DNA of 42,838 nucleotides from Eggerthellaceae bacterium (GTDB taxonomy: Bacteria; Actinomycetota; Coriobacteriia; Coriobacteriales; Eggerthellaceae): the NCBI GenBank assembly GCA_030524475.1, contig JAUNGO010000015.1:1-42838 (forward strand). Direction: 5' to 3'. Under the pieces are notes generated by a model. The model saw nothing but the letters and a program-made list of their open reading frames with translations. It searched no databases and had not been told where the DNA came from. Positions 16,540-24,682 of the stretch are shown piece after piece; position 1 is the stretch's first letter, and each line of letters starts with the position of its first letter. A program made the translations under genes and the position numbers.

Positions 16540-17712
16540 ATGCCGCGTCATCGTCGTGACGATCAGAATAGATTCGATGCCGATGAGGGCAATGCCATAG
16601 GGCTGACGCGCGCGTTTTCGCCCATTGAGGACGACGAGTTCGTCGACGCCGACGCCATGCACGGCGCGCTCGATCCCTTCGAGACGGTGCCCGCGCCTGT
16701 GCCTGAGCCGCCCCTCGACGCCGAGGAACTGACCGCAGCCGACGTCGAGCGTGCGAAGAGCCGCAAAGCGAAGCACGCGCGCCACGCCAAGCCGTCCGCC
16801 GGATCGCCCACTGCCGCCGATGCCGCAAGCCCCGCCGACGCAGGCGCCGACGCGACGAACGGAGCGGGGCAGGGTTCGTCCGCGCCGTCGTTCACGGCGT
16901 TTTCCGACGAGGCATCTTTTGCCGCCGACGAGACGCCCGCCTACTTGCACAAGTCGAAGCGCATGAGGCGCATCCTTCTTGTGGTGATCGCCATTCTGCT
17001 TGTGCTGCTCGTGGCGGGCGGCGTTGCGGTGTGGCAGCTTCTCCAGGTTGCGCAGACGGCGGCGTCCCAGCAGGCGCAAAACGTCACGCAGGAGGTCGGC
17101 GCCATCGAGGGCGACGAGGCGAAGGACGCCTCCACCGCCACGGCGAAAACCACCACGGTGCCCGACCTCGTGTCGCTTTTGGGGCTTACCCAAGACGAGG
17201 CGGTCGCGCAGCTTGCGCACGGCGCGCAGGTCACCAGCACGCGCGAGGTGAACGAGGAGGGCAACCCCATTAAGCAGGACGTGCGCGTGGTGCTTTCCGC
17301 CGAGCCCGCCGACTCGCGCTCGGGCACGCCCACCGTGTATTTGGGGATCGACGAGGAGGGGCACATCGTCCAGGCGGGCTACTCCACGTCGACGTCGTCT
17401 TTGGGCTACGGCTCGCTGAGCTTCACCGACGCGGTGCTCAACGAGTCGGTGATCGAGAAGACACTCTCCGAGGCGGGGCTTTCCGTCGAGGAAGGCACGG
17501 TGTCGCTGCCCGAGGACAAGACGGCCTACACCACGTACGCGAGCGACGGCGCCACCAAGACGAAGGAGTACTGCTCGTTTGAGGGCGAGGCCCAGGCGAA
17601 CGGCGGCGCGCACGCGTGGTCGGCGGTGCTGTCCTACGACTACGCCATGGCGAACGCCACCGGAAACCTCGCCGACACCATCCGCACCATCTACGTGTAC
17701 GTGAACGCGTAG
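16540..17712 (+). CDS. Single-pass membrane protein with PASTA-like repeat
   Basis: The 390-residue protein begins with a polar, basic and Ala-rich cytoplasmic part (1-140), has one membrane helix (about 144-166), then an outside region. Residues about 206-255 (TTVPDLVSLLGLTQDEAVAQL, then a beta-like half) resemble a PASTA domain, the module that binds peptidoglycan or beta-lactams in penicillin-binding proteins and Ser/Thr kinases. The last 130 residues are not recognised. No kinase or penicillin-binding domain is present. The ATG at 16540 has a GGAAAGGAGA site; an earlier in-frame start at 16477 lies within the upstream gene. The PASTA assignment is tentative. Confidence 0.7.
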   Translation: MPRHRRDDQNRFDADEGNAIGLTRAFSPIEDDEFVDADAMHGALDPFETVPAPVPEPPLDAEELTAADVERAKSRKAKHARHAKPSAGSPTAADAASPADAGADATNGAGQGSSAPSFTAFSDEASFAADETPAYLHKSKRMRRILLVVIAILLVLLVAGGVAVWQLLQVAQTAASQQAQNVTQEVGAIEGDEAKDASTATAKTTTVPDLVSLLGLTQDEAVAQLAHGAQVTSTREVNEEGNPIKQDVRVVLSAEPADSRSGTPTVYLGIDEEGHIVQAGYSTSTSSLGYGSLSFTDAVLNESVIEKTLSEAGLSVEEGTVSLPEDKTAYTTYASDGATKTKEYCSFEGEAQANGGAHAWSAVLSYDYAMANATGNLADTIRTIYVYVNA

Positions 17713-17803
17713 CTTGCGAAGCGGACGGGGCGCGCGATGCGGCTGCGCCCTTCGACACGCGCGCCCGTTTCGCTTTTTCTGGCGAAGCGGGCGAAAATTC
17801 CCC

Positions 17804-17832
17804 TTGCGCGGCGCTGTTTCCCGCGCTATACT
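17804..17832 (+). promoter_or_regulatory. Promoter of the infC-rpmI-rplT operon
   Basis: TTGCGC (17804-17809) and TATACT (17827-17832) are separated by exactly 17 bases. Transcription would start near 17839, giving a leader of about 160 bases. Confidence 0.75.
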
Positions 17833-17838
17833 ATGCAA

Positions 17839-17970
17839 GCTGTTTTAACCAAGCGAGGAGAAATCCTCCACCTGTTTCGGCGCTTTCGGCTGCTGATGGG
17901 TTGTTTGAATACGAATCACGCTTGTGATTGTTTGCAACGACCCGCACGCCTTGCGCCTGCGGGTCTTTTT
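17839..17970 (+). promoter_or_regulatory. infC leader with attenuator terminator
   Basis: The leader holds a GAGGA-GAAA-TCCTC hairpin (17855-17868), an AATCAC/GTGATT hairpin (17914-17929), and then a terminator: GACCCGCA (17939-17946) pairs with TGCGGGTC (17958-17965) and runs into TTTTT. It ends 31 bases before the infC start. In Firmicutes such leaders are controlled by L20 or other signals; the ligand here is unknown. Confidence 0.7.
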
Positions 17971-18001
17971 ATGTGCACGTGCACAGAAGGAGGTGAGCGC
18001 G

Positions 18002-18565
18002 ATAGCTGCTCAAGAGCCACGGCTCAACGACGAGATCACCGTACGTGAGTGCCGCTTGATCGACTTCGACGGAAACCAGATGGGAGTGTACCCCACCTCG
18101 CAGGCCCTGCGCATCGCTGAGAGCGCCGGTCTCGACCTGGTGGAGATCGCCCCGAACGCCGCTCCGCCCGTGTGTCGCATCATGGATTACGGCAAGTTCA
18201 AGTACGACCAGGCCATCAAGGCCAAGCAGGCGCGCAAGAACCAAACCAAGATCGAGATCAAGGAAATGAAGTTCCGCCCGAAAATCGACGTGGGGGACTA
18301 CACCACCAAGAAGAAGCACGTGCTTCGTTTCCTCGACGCGGGCAACAAGGTGAAGATCACCATCATGTTCCGCGGTCGCGAGATGGCCCATCCGGAGCAA
18401 GGTCTTTCCATTCTGGAGCGCCTCGCCGACGATCTCAAAGACGTTGCGGTCATTGAGAACCAGCCTAAGATGGAAGGCCGCAACATGCACATGCTCATCG
18501 CTCCTTTGCCCGCAGCGGCAAGGAAGAAGAAGGAAACCGAAAAGCAAGAAGGGAAGGACGAGTAA
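18002..18565 (+). CDS. infC: Translation initiation factor IF-3, starting at an ATA codon
   Basis: The 187-residue protein has the IF-3 N-domain ([16 protein letters not shown], with [16 protein letters not shown]), a basic linker and the C-domain ([17 protein letters not shown], then [16 protein letters not shown]). IF-3 binds the 30S subunit and checks the start codon. An AGGAGG site (17989-17994) lies 7 bases before ATA (18002-18004), and the protein's natural N-terminus falls there. The nearest in-frame GTG overlaps the Shine-Dalgarno and cannot be used. Non-standard infC starts (AUU in E. coli) let IF-3 repress its own translation. It is the first gene of infC-rpmI-rplT, behind a leader attenuator. 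Confidence 0.93.
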   Translation: MAAQEPRLNDEITVRECRLIDFDGNQMGVYPTSQALRIAESAGLDLVEIAPNAAPPVCRIMDYGKFKYDQAIKAKQARKNQTKIEIKEMKFRPKIDVGDYTTKKKHVLRFLDAGNKVKITIMFRGREMAHPEQGLSILERLADDLKDVAVIENQPKMEGRNMHMLIAPLPAAARKKKETEKQEGKDE

Positions 18566-18566
18566 C

Positions 18567-18764
18567 ATGCCTAAGATGAAGACCCATCGCGGCACCGCCA
18601 AGCGCTTCCGCGTGACCGGATCCGGCAAGATTATGCGCGCCAAGGCGTTCAAGAGCCACATCATGACCAAGAAGAGCCAGAAGCGCAAGCGCAACTTCCG
18701 TCACGAGACGGAGCTTGCCAAGGCCGACAACAAAGTCGTGGCGAAGAACCTCGGCATTCGCTAG
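18567..18764 (+). CDS. rpmI: Ribosomal protein bL35
   Basis: The 65-residue, very basic protein begins [20 protein letters not shown], the bL35 signature, and has the usual family length. The ATG lies one base after the infC stop, so translation is coupled. The longer open frame upstream belongs to infC sequence in another frame. It is part of the large ribosomal subunit, in the conserved infC-rpmI-rplT order. Confidence 0.95.
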   Translation: MPKMKTHRGTAKRFRVTGSGKIMRAKAFKSHIMTKKSQKRKRNFRHETELAKADNKVVAKNLGIR

Positions 18765-18783
18765 TTAAAGGAGTGATTCAGAT

Positions 18784-19140
18784 ATGGCTCGTGTAAAGCG
18801 TTCCGTTCACGCACGCAAGAAGCGTCGTACCGTCCTTAAGCGCGCCCGTGGCTACTACGGCGCGAAATCCCGTTCCTACCGTGCGGCGAAAGAGCAGGTC
18901 CAGCACTCGCTGCAGTATATGTACCGCGACCGCCGCAACAAGAAGCGCGAGATCCGTCGCCTGTGGATCACCCGCATCAACGCGGCTGCCCGCATGAACG
19001 GCCTGTCCTACTCGGTGTTCATGAACGGCCTGAAGAAGGCCGGCGTCGAGCTCGACCGCAAGGTGCTTGCCGACATGGCCGTGAACGACCCGGCCGCGTT
19101 CGCCGCGATCGTCGAGGTTGCCAAAAAAGCTCTGGCATAA
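18784..19140 (+). CDS. rplT: Ribosomal protein bL20
   Basis: The 118-residue protein matches bL20 along its whole length: [19 protein letters not shown] at the start, [18 protein letters not shown], then [18 protein letters not shown]. It is an early assembly protein of the 50S subunit. In other bacteria L20 represses its own operon through leader or mRNA structures, and the leader upstream of infC could serve that purpose. A good AAAGGAG site lies ahead of the ATG. It is the last gene of the operon. Confidence 0.96.
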   Translation: MARVKRSVHARKKRRTVLKRARGYYGAKSRSYRAAKEQVQHSLQYMYRDRRNKKREIRRLWITRINAAARMNGLSYSVFMNGLKKAGVELDRKVLADMAVNDPAAFAAIVEVAKKALA

Positions 19141-19143
19141 TTT

Positions 19144-19176
19144 GGTTCCGCTTGCCCTGACGGGACAAGCGGAACC
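19144..19176 (+). terminator. Strong hairpin after rplT, no T tract
   Basis: The 11-bp perfect arms GGTTCCGCTTG and CAAGCGGAACC (19144-19154, 19166-19176) are extended by CCC/GGG inside. It starts 4 bases after the rplT stop. The lack of T's makes it an atypical terminator or a 3'-end stabilizer. Confidence 0.5.
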
Positions 19177-19188
19177 GCTCGACGCTGC

Positions 19189-19289
19189 GAAGCCCTGAGA
19201 CATTTCGCCTAGCCCCGTGTTTTGACCACGGCGCGTACCGAAGTACGCTTGGGTCAAAGGCGGGGCTATTCGAAACGCCTCAGGGCTTC
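19189..19289. repeat. 101-base interrupted inverted repeat (long hairpin)
   Basis: Nested arms pair in order: GAAGCCCTGAG (19189) with CTCAGGGCTTC (19279-19289), TTTCG with CGAAA, AGCCCCG with CGGGGCT, TTTGACC with GGTCAAA, and GCGTAC with GTACGC at the tip. It lies between rplT and the NifX-like gene. It could encode a small RNA or be a MITE-like element. Its TAGCCCCGTGTT word recurs at 8716. Confidence 0.7.
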
Positions 19290-19330
19290 TCGCTGACGTA
19301 TACGTTCGACCTGGGACAAAGAGAATGCAA

Positions 19331-19363
19331 AAGAGGGACGATGCTTGCATCGTCCCTCTTTTT
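19331..19363. terminator. Bidirectional rho-independent terminator
   Basis: A 14-bp perfect stem (AAGAGGGACGATGC and its complement, 19331-19344 and 19347-19360) ends in a T run and begins after an AAAA run. It sits between the converging rplT and NifX-like genes and can serve both strands. Confidence 0.85.
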
Positions 19364-19428
19364 GTGTGCTGATGTAGCTTGAGGTGAACCGGGCTACGTC
19401 CCCGTGTTCACCCCGTGCGCTCGTGCGC

Positions 19429-19842
19429 TTATACGGCGGCTTCGAGCTTTTTCGCGATGGCGTCGAAGGCGGCTTCGAGGTCTTTGTCGTCTTCTTCCTC
19501 GTCGTATTCCTCGTGCATATGGCAAAACGACACGGCGCCCATGAGCGTGTGGTTGATGTAGGAGTCGAGCACCTCGCGCGGGCTGCCCTCAACGCCGGCG
19601 ACGACCTCAACGCCCGACGCGCACAGCTCGTTCGCCATGTCGTAGTCGATGCCGCCCGAGATGATGGCGTCGAATCCGAGCCCTAGGATAAGCTGGGCGG
19701 CCTCATGGCTTGTGATGCCCATGTTGGGCAGGTTCCTGCAGTTGGTGACGATGCCTTTGTCGACGGTGTAGCACATGAAGCTATCGCAGCGCGCCGCGTG
19801 CGATGAGATGTCCAAACCGTCACAAGCAACAGCTATCTTCAC
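19429..19842 (-). CDS. NifX/NafY-like iron-molybdenum cluster-binding family protein
   Basis: The 137-residue protein fits the dinitrogenase FeMo-cofactor domain family: KIAVACDGLDISSHAARCDSF at the start, a TVDKG turn, then AAQLILGLGFDAIISGGIDYDMANEL. The family binds Fe-S or Mo-Fe clusters in nitrogen fixers, but many members occur in anaerobes without nitrogenase and have unknown roles. The C-terminus is very acidic (EEYDEEEDDKD). The GTG start at 19842 has an AAAGGA site 8 bases away; the open frame upstream is intergenic. No nif gene is nearby, so a role in nitrogen fixation is not suggested. Confidence 0.8.
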   Translation of the reverse strand: MKIAVACDGLDISSHAARCDSFMCYTVDKGIVTNCRNLPNMGITSHEAAQLILGLGFDAIISGGIDYDMANELCASGVEVVAGVEGSPREVLDSYINHTLMGAVSFCHMHEEYDEEEDDKDLEAAFDAIAKKLEAAV

Positions 19843-20035
19843 GTTTGTCGTCCTTTCCCCCAACTTACCAACTGTAACGATAACCGCTCTACAGGGGAAA
19901 ACGAACGGCGCAGCGGCGAGCGGACGCGCGGGGGCAGGTAAACGCCCTTGCGCGTCGCTCAGGGCGAGGGGAGAGCACGCACGGGATGAACGTGCCGCTT
20001 GCTTGGTTTGCGAGCTTGCATCCGCCGCGCGAGCG

Positions 20036-21610
20036 CTAGCGGGCGCGGCGGCGTTTCTCGGCGACGGCGGCGCGGTGGGCGCGCCCGGGACGCATATCGG
20101 CGCCGGCGTTGCGCGCGGGACGTCCGCCGCGCGTTTCGGCGCGCGAAGCCTTCGCCTTTGGCTTTGCGGGGGATTTGCCCTGGGATTTTGCTTTGCCTGC
20201 GGCTTTCGGACGTGCGCTCGGCTTTTCGCCCTGCGCCTTGCTTGTGCCAGCTTGCGCGTTCGCCTTCGCGCCGCGCTTCGCCTTCGCATCCTTCGCGCTC
20301 TTTGCGTTCGCCTTGCCCGCGCCTGAGCCTGCTTTCGCGCTTGCTGCACGCTCCTCGCGCGCCTTTTCCTTCTTGCGCTCGCGCTTCGCCAGCTCGCGTG
20401 CGGCCTGCGCCAGCTCGGGGTCGCGCTTGGCGGCGGCCTGCGTGGCTCGCGCGGCGGCCTCGGCGGCAGCGGCCTCCAAATCGAAGCCGGAAACCTCGAT
20501 CTCGGGGATTGTCCGCTTGATGAACTTCTCGATGGCGGCAAGGTCGGCGGCGTTCTCGGGGCTCACGAACGAGATGGCGCAGCCGCCTTTGCCCGCGCGC
20601 CCCGTGCGCCCGATGCGGTGCACGTAGTCTTCCGCCTGCGTGGGCAGGTCGTAGTTCACCACGTAGGACACCTCCTCCACGTCGATGCCGCGCGCGAGCA
20701 CGTCGGTGGCCACCAAAACGTCGGTGGTGCCGGCGGCGAAGTTGTCGAGCGCGCGCTTGCGCTGGTTCTGCGAGCGGTCGGAGTGGATGGCCTCGGCGGT
20801 GAAGCCCGCGCGCTTGAGCTTGCGGCACGCCGCGTCGGCGCGATGGCGCGTGCGCGCGAACACGATCACGCGCTTGGCCCCGCGCTCATGCAGAAGCGCG
20901 ATGAGCAGGGCGGGCTTTAGCGTGTGAGGCACACGCGCCACGTACTGCTCCACGGTGTCGGCGGTCTCGCCCTTCACGGCAATCTGCACGATGGCGGGGT
21001 GTTTAAGCATCGAGCCCACTTGCCCGAGCACCGACTTGTCGACGGTGGCGGAGAACAAAAGCGTCTGGCGCGACTTCGGCGTGGCGTCGACGATGCGCGT
21101 GACCGAGGGCAGAAAGCCCATGTCGAGCATACGGTCGGCCTCGTCGAGCACGAGCGTTTCCACCGCGCTTAAGTCCACGGCCGCTTGCCCCATGAGGTCG
21201 AGCAGACGCCCCGGCGTGGCAATGAGCACGTCCACGCCGCGCTCGAGCCGTTGGATCTGCGGAATGAGCCCCACGCCGCCCACGACGCTGGTTACGCGAT
21301 GCCCCGTGCGCTTGCCGATGGTCGCGCATACTTCTTCGATCTGGACGGCCAGTTCGCGCGTGGGCGTGACCACCAGCACACGCGGGCGCTTCGGCTTCGC
21401 CTTCCCGCCGCGCGTGCGCAGCTTATCGAGCGCGGGCAGCGAGAACGCGGCGGTTTTCCCCGTGCCGGTTTTGGCGGCGGCGATGATGTCGCGCCCCGCA
21501 AGCACAAGCGGGACGGCTTGCTCCTGCACGGGCGTGGGGCGGGTGTAACCCAAATCGTCGACGGCTTCAAGGGCGGTTTTCGACAGGCCGAGTTCGGCGA
21601 AGGTGGTCAT
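20036..21610 (-). CDS. DEAD-box ATP-dependent RNA helicase
   Basis: The 524-residue protein has the complete helicase core: Q-motif (GYTRPTPVQEQAVP), motif I AAKTGTGKT (about 45-53), Ia PTRELAVQ, motif II DEAD (VLDEADRMLDMGF), motif III SAT, motif V ATDVLARGID and motif VI HRIGRTGRAGKGG. After residue about 370 comes a long tail of Ala, Lys, Arg and Gly, typical of RhlE/CsdA-like enzymes and likely to contact RNA non-specifically. It should remodel RNA, for example during ribosome assembly or cold growth. It is transcribed in the same direction as the NifX-like gene and the GT28 gene. Specific target unknown. Confidence 0.93.
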   Translation of the reverse strand: MTTFAELGLSKTALEAVDDLGYTRPTPVQEQAVPLVLAGRDIIAAAKTGTGKTAAFSLPALDKLRTRGGKAKPKRPRVLVVTPTRELAVQIEEVCATIGKRTGHRVTSVVGGVGLIPQIQRLERGVDVLIATPGRLLDLMGQAAVDLSAVETLVLDEADRMLDMGFLPSVTRIVDATPKSRQTLLFSATVDKSVLGQVGSMLKHPAIVQIAVKGETADTVEQYVARVPHTLKPALLIALLHERGAKRVIVFARTRHRADAACRKLKRAGFTAEAIHSDRSQNQRKRALDNFAAGTTDVLVATDVLARGIDVEEVSYVVNYDLPTQAEDYVHRIGRTGRAGKGGCAISFVSPENAADLAAIEKFIKRTIPEIEVSGFDLEAAAAEAAARATQAAAKRDPELAQAARELAKRERKKEKAREERAASAKAGSGAGKANAKSAKDAKAKRGAKANAQAGTSKAQGEKPSARPKAAGKAKSQGKSPAKPKAKASRAETRGGRPARNAGADMRPGRAHRAAVAEKRRRAR

Positions 21611-21684
21611 AAGCGTGAAGTTCCTTTCAATGGCGCAGCGCGGGCACCAAACGGGTGGCGCGCTGCCGCGGGTCGGTTGATGAA

Positions 21685-23079
21685 TCAGCGGGTGTGGGCA
21701 GGTTTGCGTCCCCAGTAAAAGTGCAGAAAGTGCTTGCGGCGCAGCACCGCGTCGCGCGACGGCTCGGCGGCGGCGAGCTCAAACGTCGCCCGCGCGATGT
21801 CGAGCGCGGCGTTGGGCCTGCGCAGAAACGACGCGTTGACGAGCATGGCCTTGGTGGACTCGGGGTGCTCGTTCACGTGCCGCAGCGTGTCGACCAGCTC
21901 GCGCGCGGTGGTCACGTGCAGCGCGGCGCCGGCGGCGGTGAGCATGCGCACGTTCGCCTTCTCCTGCCCGTAGGCACGGCCCATGAGGATCATCGGCACG
22001 CCGGCGCACAAACACTCCGTCACGGTGAGCCCGCCCGACTTGCACAGCACCAGGTCGCTTGCCGCCATGAGCGCTGCCATGTCCTCGACGTATTCGAGCA
22101 CGGTGACGTTCGACAGGCCGTGCTCGGCGGCAAGGCGCCGCACGTGCCGCGCGTACTCGGCGTTGGTTCCCGCCACGACTACCAGGTGCATGCTCTCAAA
22201 GGAGTGCAGGTAGGGGATGAGCTGGTCGAGCGACTCGCGGAAGTGGACGTAGGGACGCGGCAGCTTGGCACCGGCGAGCGCGAGCACCACGCGCGCGTCC
22301 TGCGGCAGCCCGAAACGCTCGCGCGTGGTAGTGCGGTCGTAGGTTTCGCGGAAGGCGGGGCGCGTGGGGATGCCCGTGATGAGGATGCGGTCCTCGGGTA
22401 TGCGGCGCGGGCGCAGCGTTTCCGCCATGTACTCGTTCGCCACGCAGAACAGGTCGGTGTGCAGGTGCGGCCACAGCCCCTCGATCTCGTAGTCGGTGGG
22501 GACGCACAGGATGGGGAAGGCCATTCCCGTGATCATGCGCGCGCTCACGGCCACGTTGGCGGCGGTGATGTGGGTGCACACGATGGCGAGCGGGCGCGTC
22601 TTGCGCACGTATTCCACAAACTTGGGGTACATGACGCGCGCCCACACCGTGCCGCCCGCCCACAAGAGGCGACCTGTGAGCGTATAGCGCCAGGTGAGGT
22701 CGTAGACGGGGCGGGTGAAGCCGGTGAACATGGAGGCGGTTTTGTCGCCGTCGAACACGATGCGCCCGAACTCCAGGATGTCGAGAACCTCCACGTTGAG
22801 GTCGGCGGGCGCACTAATGCCGAGCGCCGCGGCCTCCTCGGCGTTGTCGCGCACGAGCTCGAGCGCTTGCCCGACGGCGTTCGCGGCGCTGCGATGCCCC
22901 GAGCCCACCGACGCGTGCACGACGAGCACGGTCGGGCGTGCGTCGACGGGGCGCTCGTCGGTTGCGCGCTCGTCGGACGGGCTCGCGCCGGTCGGGCGGG
23001 CGTCGCACGCGCGCGCCTCGACAGGCGCGACGAGTCCCTCGGCTGCGCCGGGCGTGGTGGGTGTTGCGTTCTCTTCCAT
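21685..23079 (-). CDS. GT28-type glycosyltransferase, MGDG synthase/UgtP-like
   Basis: The 464-residue protein starts with about 45 low-complexity residues, then the MGDG-synthase N-domain (VLVVHASVGSGHRSAANAVGQAL, with the GSGHxxAA motif), and a GT28 C-domain (VTVLEYVEDMAALMAASDLVLCKSGGLTVTECLCAGVPMIL) that binds the nucleotide sugar. The family adds glucose or galactose to diacylglycerol, giving membrane glycolipids that can anchor lipoteichoic-type polymers. The ATG at 23079 is used; an upstream TTG at 23097 is also possible and neither has a strong ribosome site. It is divergent from a GT2 gene 140 bases away. Sugar and acceptor are inferred from the family only. Confidence 0.87.
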   Translation of the reverse strand: MEENATPTTPGAAEGLVAPVEARACDARPTGASPSDERATDERPVDARPTVLVVHASVGSGHRSAANAVGQALELVRDNAEEAAALGISAPADLNVEVLDILEFGRIVFDGDKTASMFTGFTRPVYDLTWRYTLTGRLLWAGGTVWARVMYPKFVEYVRKTRPLAIVCTHITAANVAVSARMITGMAFPILCVPTDYEIEGLWPHLHTDLFCVANEYMAETLRPRRIPEDRILITGIPTRPAFRETYDRTTTRERFGLPQDARVVLALAGAKLPRPYVHFRESLDQLIPYLHSFESMHLVVVAGTNAEYARHVRRLAAEHGLSNVTVLEYVEDMAALMAASDLVLCKSGGLTVTECLCAGVPMILMGRAYGQEKANVRMLTAAGAALHVTTARELVDTLRHVNEHPESTKAMLVNASFLRRPNAALDIARATFELAAAEPSRDAVLRRKHFLHFYWGRKPAHTR

Positions 23080-23219
23080 GCACCCATGATAGCCCAAGCG
23101 CGCACGCCAGTGCCGCTTGCGTCGACAACTGCATGGAATAAGCGAGATATCGGTGGCGTGCGCGGGGCATTTCGGTTAAAGTAGCGAAGATTGCGCATAT
23201 CGTCGAAGGAGCGTTTTCC

Positions 23220-24212
23220 GTGGAAACCCAAACCATCGAATTTGACAGCGCCGAGCGCGACGCGCGCGTGGCGGCGGCCCGCCGCGGCGCGGGCGTGGCG
23301 GTGCTCGTGCCGTGCTACAACGAGGCGGTGACCATCGCCAAGGTGGTCGACGACTTCCGCCGCGTGATGCCCGAGGCAACCGTGTACGTCTACGACAACA
23401 ACTCCTCCGACGGCACGGCGGCCATCGCGGCCGAGCACGGCGCGGTGGTGCGCCACGAGAGCCGCCAGGGCAAGGGCAACGTGGTGCGCTCGATGTTCCG
23501 CGAGATAGACGCCGACTACTACCTGATGGTCGACGGCGACGACACCTATCCCGCCGAGGCCGCGCCCGACCTGGTGGCGCCGCTTGCGGAAGGCGTTGCC
23601 GACATGACGGTGGGCGACCGTCTCTCGAACGGCAGCTACGGCGAGGAGAACGATCGCGCCTTCCACGGCTTCGGCAACAACCTGGTGCGGTGGCTCATCA
23701 AGCTGATCTACGGGTTCGCCTTCGACGACGTGATGACGGGATACCGCGGCTTCACGCGCGCCTTCGTGAAAACCATGCCCGTCATGTCGGCGGGTTTCCA
23801 GATTGAGACGGAGATCTCCATCTGGGCGGTGGACAGGCGTTGGCGCGTGGCTGACGTGCCGATCGATTACCGCGACCGCCCCGAGGGGTCCGAGAGCAAG
23901 CTTTCCACGTTCGGCGACGGCGCGAAGGTGCTCATGGCCATCGCCAGCTTGTTCAAAGACTGCAAGCCCTTGGCGTTTTTCGGGTGGCTGGCGCTGCTGT
24001 TCCTGGTGCTGGGCCTGGTGGCGGGCGTGCCGGTGATCGCGGAGTTCGCGGCAACGGGTCTGGTGAGCAAGATGCCGAGCGCGGTGCTGGCGGTGGCGCT
24101 CGTGATCTGCGGGGCGCTCTCGTTCACGGCGGGGCTTATTCTCGACACGGTGGCGAAAACTAACCGCAAGTCGTGGGAGCTTGAGGTTTACAAGGTGTAC
24201 GGCGTGCGGTAG
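23220..24212 (+). CDS. GT2 glycosyltransferase, DPM1/GtrB-like with two C-terminal helices
   Basis: The 330-residue protein has a GT-A domain (VAVLVPCYNEAVTIAKVV, YDNNSSDGT, MVDGDDTYPAE as the donor site), then MTGYRGFTRAFVKTMP and ISIWAVDRRWRV, which are typical of polyprenyl-phosphate sugar transferases. Two membrane helices follow (about 245-268 and 285-308). The GTG at 23220 is preceded by GAAGGAG. It differs clearly from the GT2 at 3535, so it probably handles a different sugar or branch. It lies 5' of tRNA-Glu and a GtrA-like gene, a possible flippase. Product unknown. Confidence 0.87.
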   Translation: METQTIEFDSAERDARVAAARRGAGVAVLVPCYNEAVTIAKVVDDFRRVMPEATVYVYDNNSSDGTAAIAAEHGAVVRHESRQGKGNVVRSMFREIDADYYLMVDGDDTYPAEAAPDLVAPLAEGVADMTVGDRLSNGSYGEENDRAFHGFGNNLVRWLIKLIYGFAFDDVMTGYRGFTRAFVKTMPVMSAGFQIETEISIWAVDRRWRVADVPIDYRDRPEGSESKLSTFGDGAKVLMAIASLFKDCKPLAFFGWLALLFLVLGLVAGVPVIAEFAATGLVSKMPSAVLAVALVICGALSFTAGLILDTVAKTNRKSWELEVYKVYGVR

Positions 24213-24544
24213 CACGATGTGCGCGTTGCGGTGCGGCGTGTGGTAACGCGGTGCGCGCGTTGCGGTGCGGCGCTCGATGCGTGGGCGTGCGGTAACGCGG
24301 TGCGCGCAGCACGTCGGGCGTGGTTTACGCAGCGTATGAGCGAACACGACGTGCGCATCTGGTTGGGAGAGGGGAATCCGAGAGAAGCGGCGCAAGATGG
24401 TTTCCCGGGAATCGCCAGCCAAAGCGTCCTATGGACAGTTGAACTCGCGCCGCCTTTCAGAAGAAGCGTAGCAGAGAAGCGTCGAGATCATAAGTCCTGA
24501 TTTGGCACGCGAACTGTGGGATAATACCCATGGGTGTTCAAGTT

Positions 24545-24568
24545 GTATGTAAATGAATATTTACATAC
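24545..24568. promoter_or_regulatory. AT-rich perfect palindrome, operator-like
   Basis: GTATGTAAAT and ATTTACATAC flank GAAT, a 10-bp perfect inverted repeat in GC-rich surroundings. It follows a GATAAT (24520-24525), so it could be a repressor site. No gene directly downstream is evident except tRNA-Glu. Confidence 0.45.
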
Positions 24569-24653
24569 TGACGCGCAATGCGGCAAGAACTGATGTCCCC
24601 CATGTTCTCGGCGCGTCTCGAACGGCGCTCGTTTCTCCGCCCTCAAAAAGTTC

Positions 24654-24682
24654 TTGCAACCACAGGCGGTCTTTGGCATAAT
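24654..24682 (+). promoter_or_regulatory. Promoter of tRNA-Glu
   Basis: TTGCAA (24654-24659) and CATAAT (24677-24682) are 17 bases apart and end 29 bases before the tRNA. The following bases (CAAGCTGTTTT) match those after the infC promoter. Confidence 0.75.

Noticed and set aside
17993..17995. GTG as the infC start
   Set aside because: It overlaps the AGGAGG site, so it could not be used with it, and no other site lies upstream.
17924..18001. N-terminal extension of infC starting at an earlier ATT/ATG/GTG
   Set aside because: It runs through the leader terminator and the Shine-Dalgarno; the protein similarity begins at ATA 18002.
19429..19842. NifX-like gene as evidence of nitrogen fixation
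   Set aside because: The domain is widespread in anaerobes without nitrogenase, and no other nif gene is present.
24213..24310. Short direct repeats as a CRISPR-like array
   Set aside because: Only two copies each of 13-17 bases, unequal spacing, and no cas genes.
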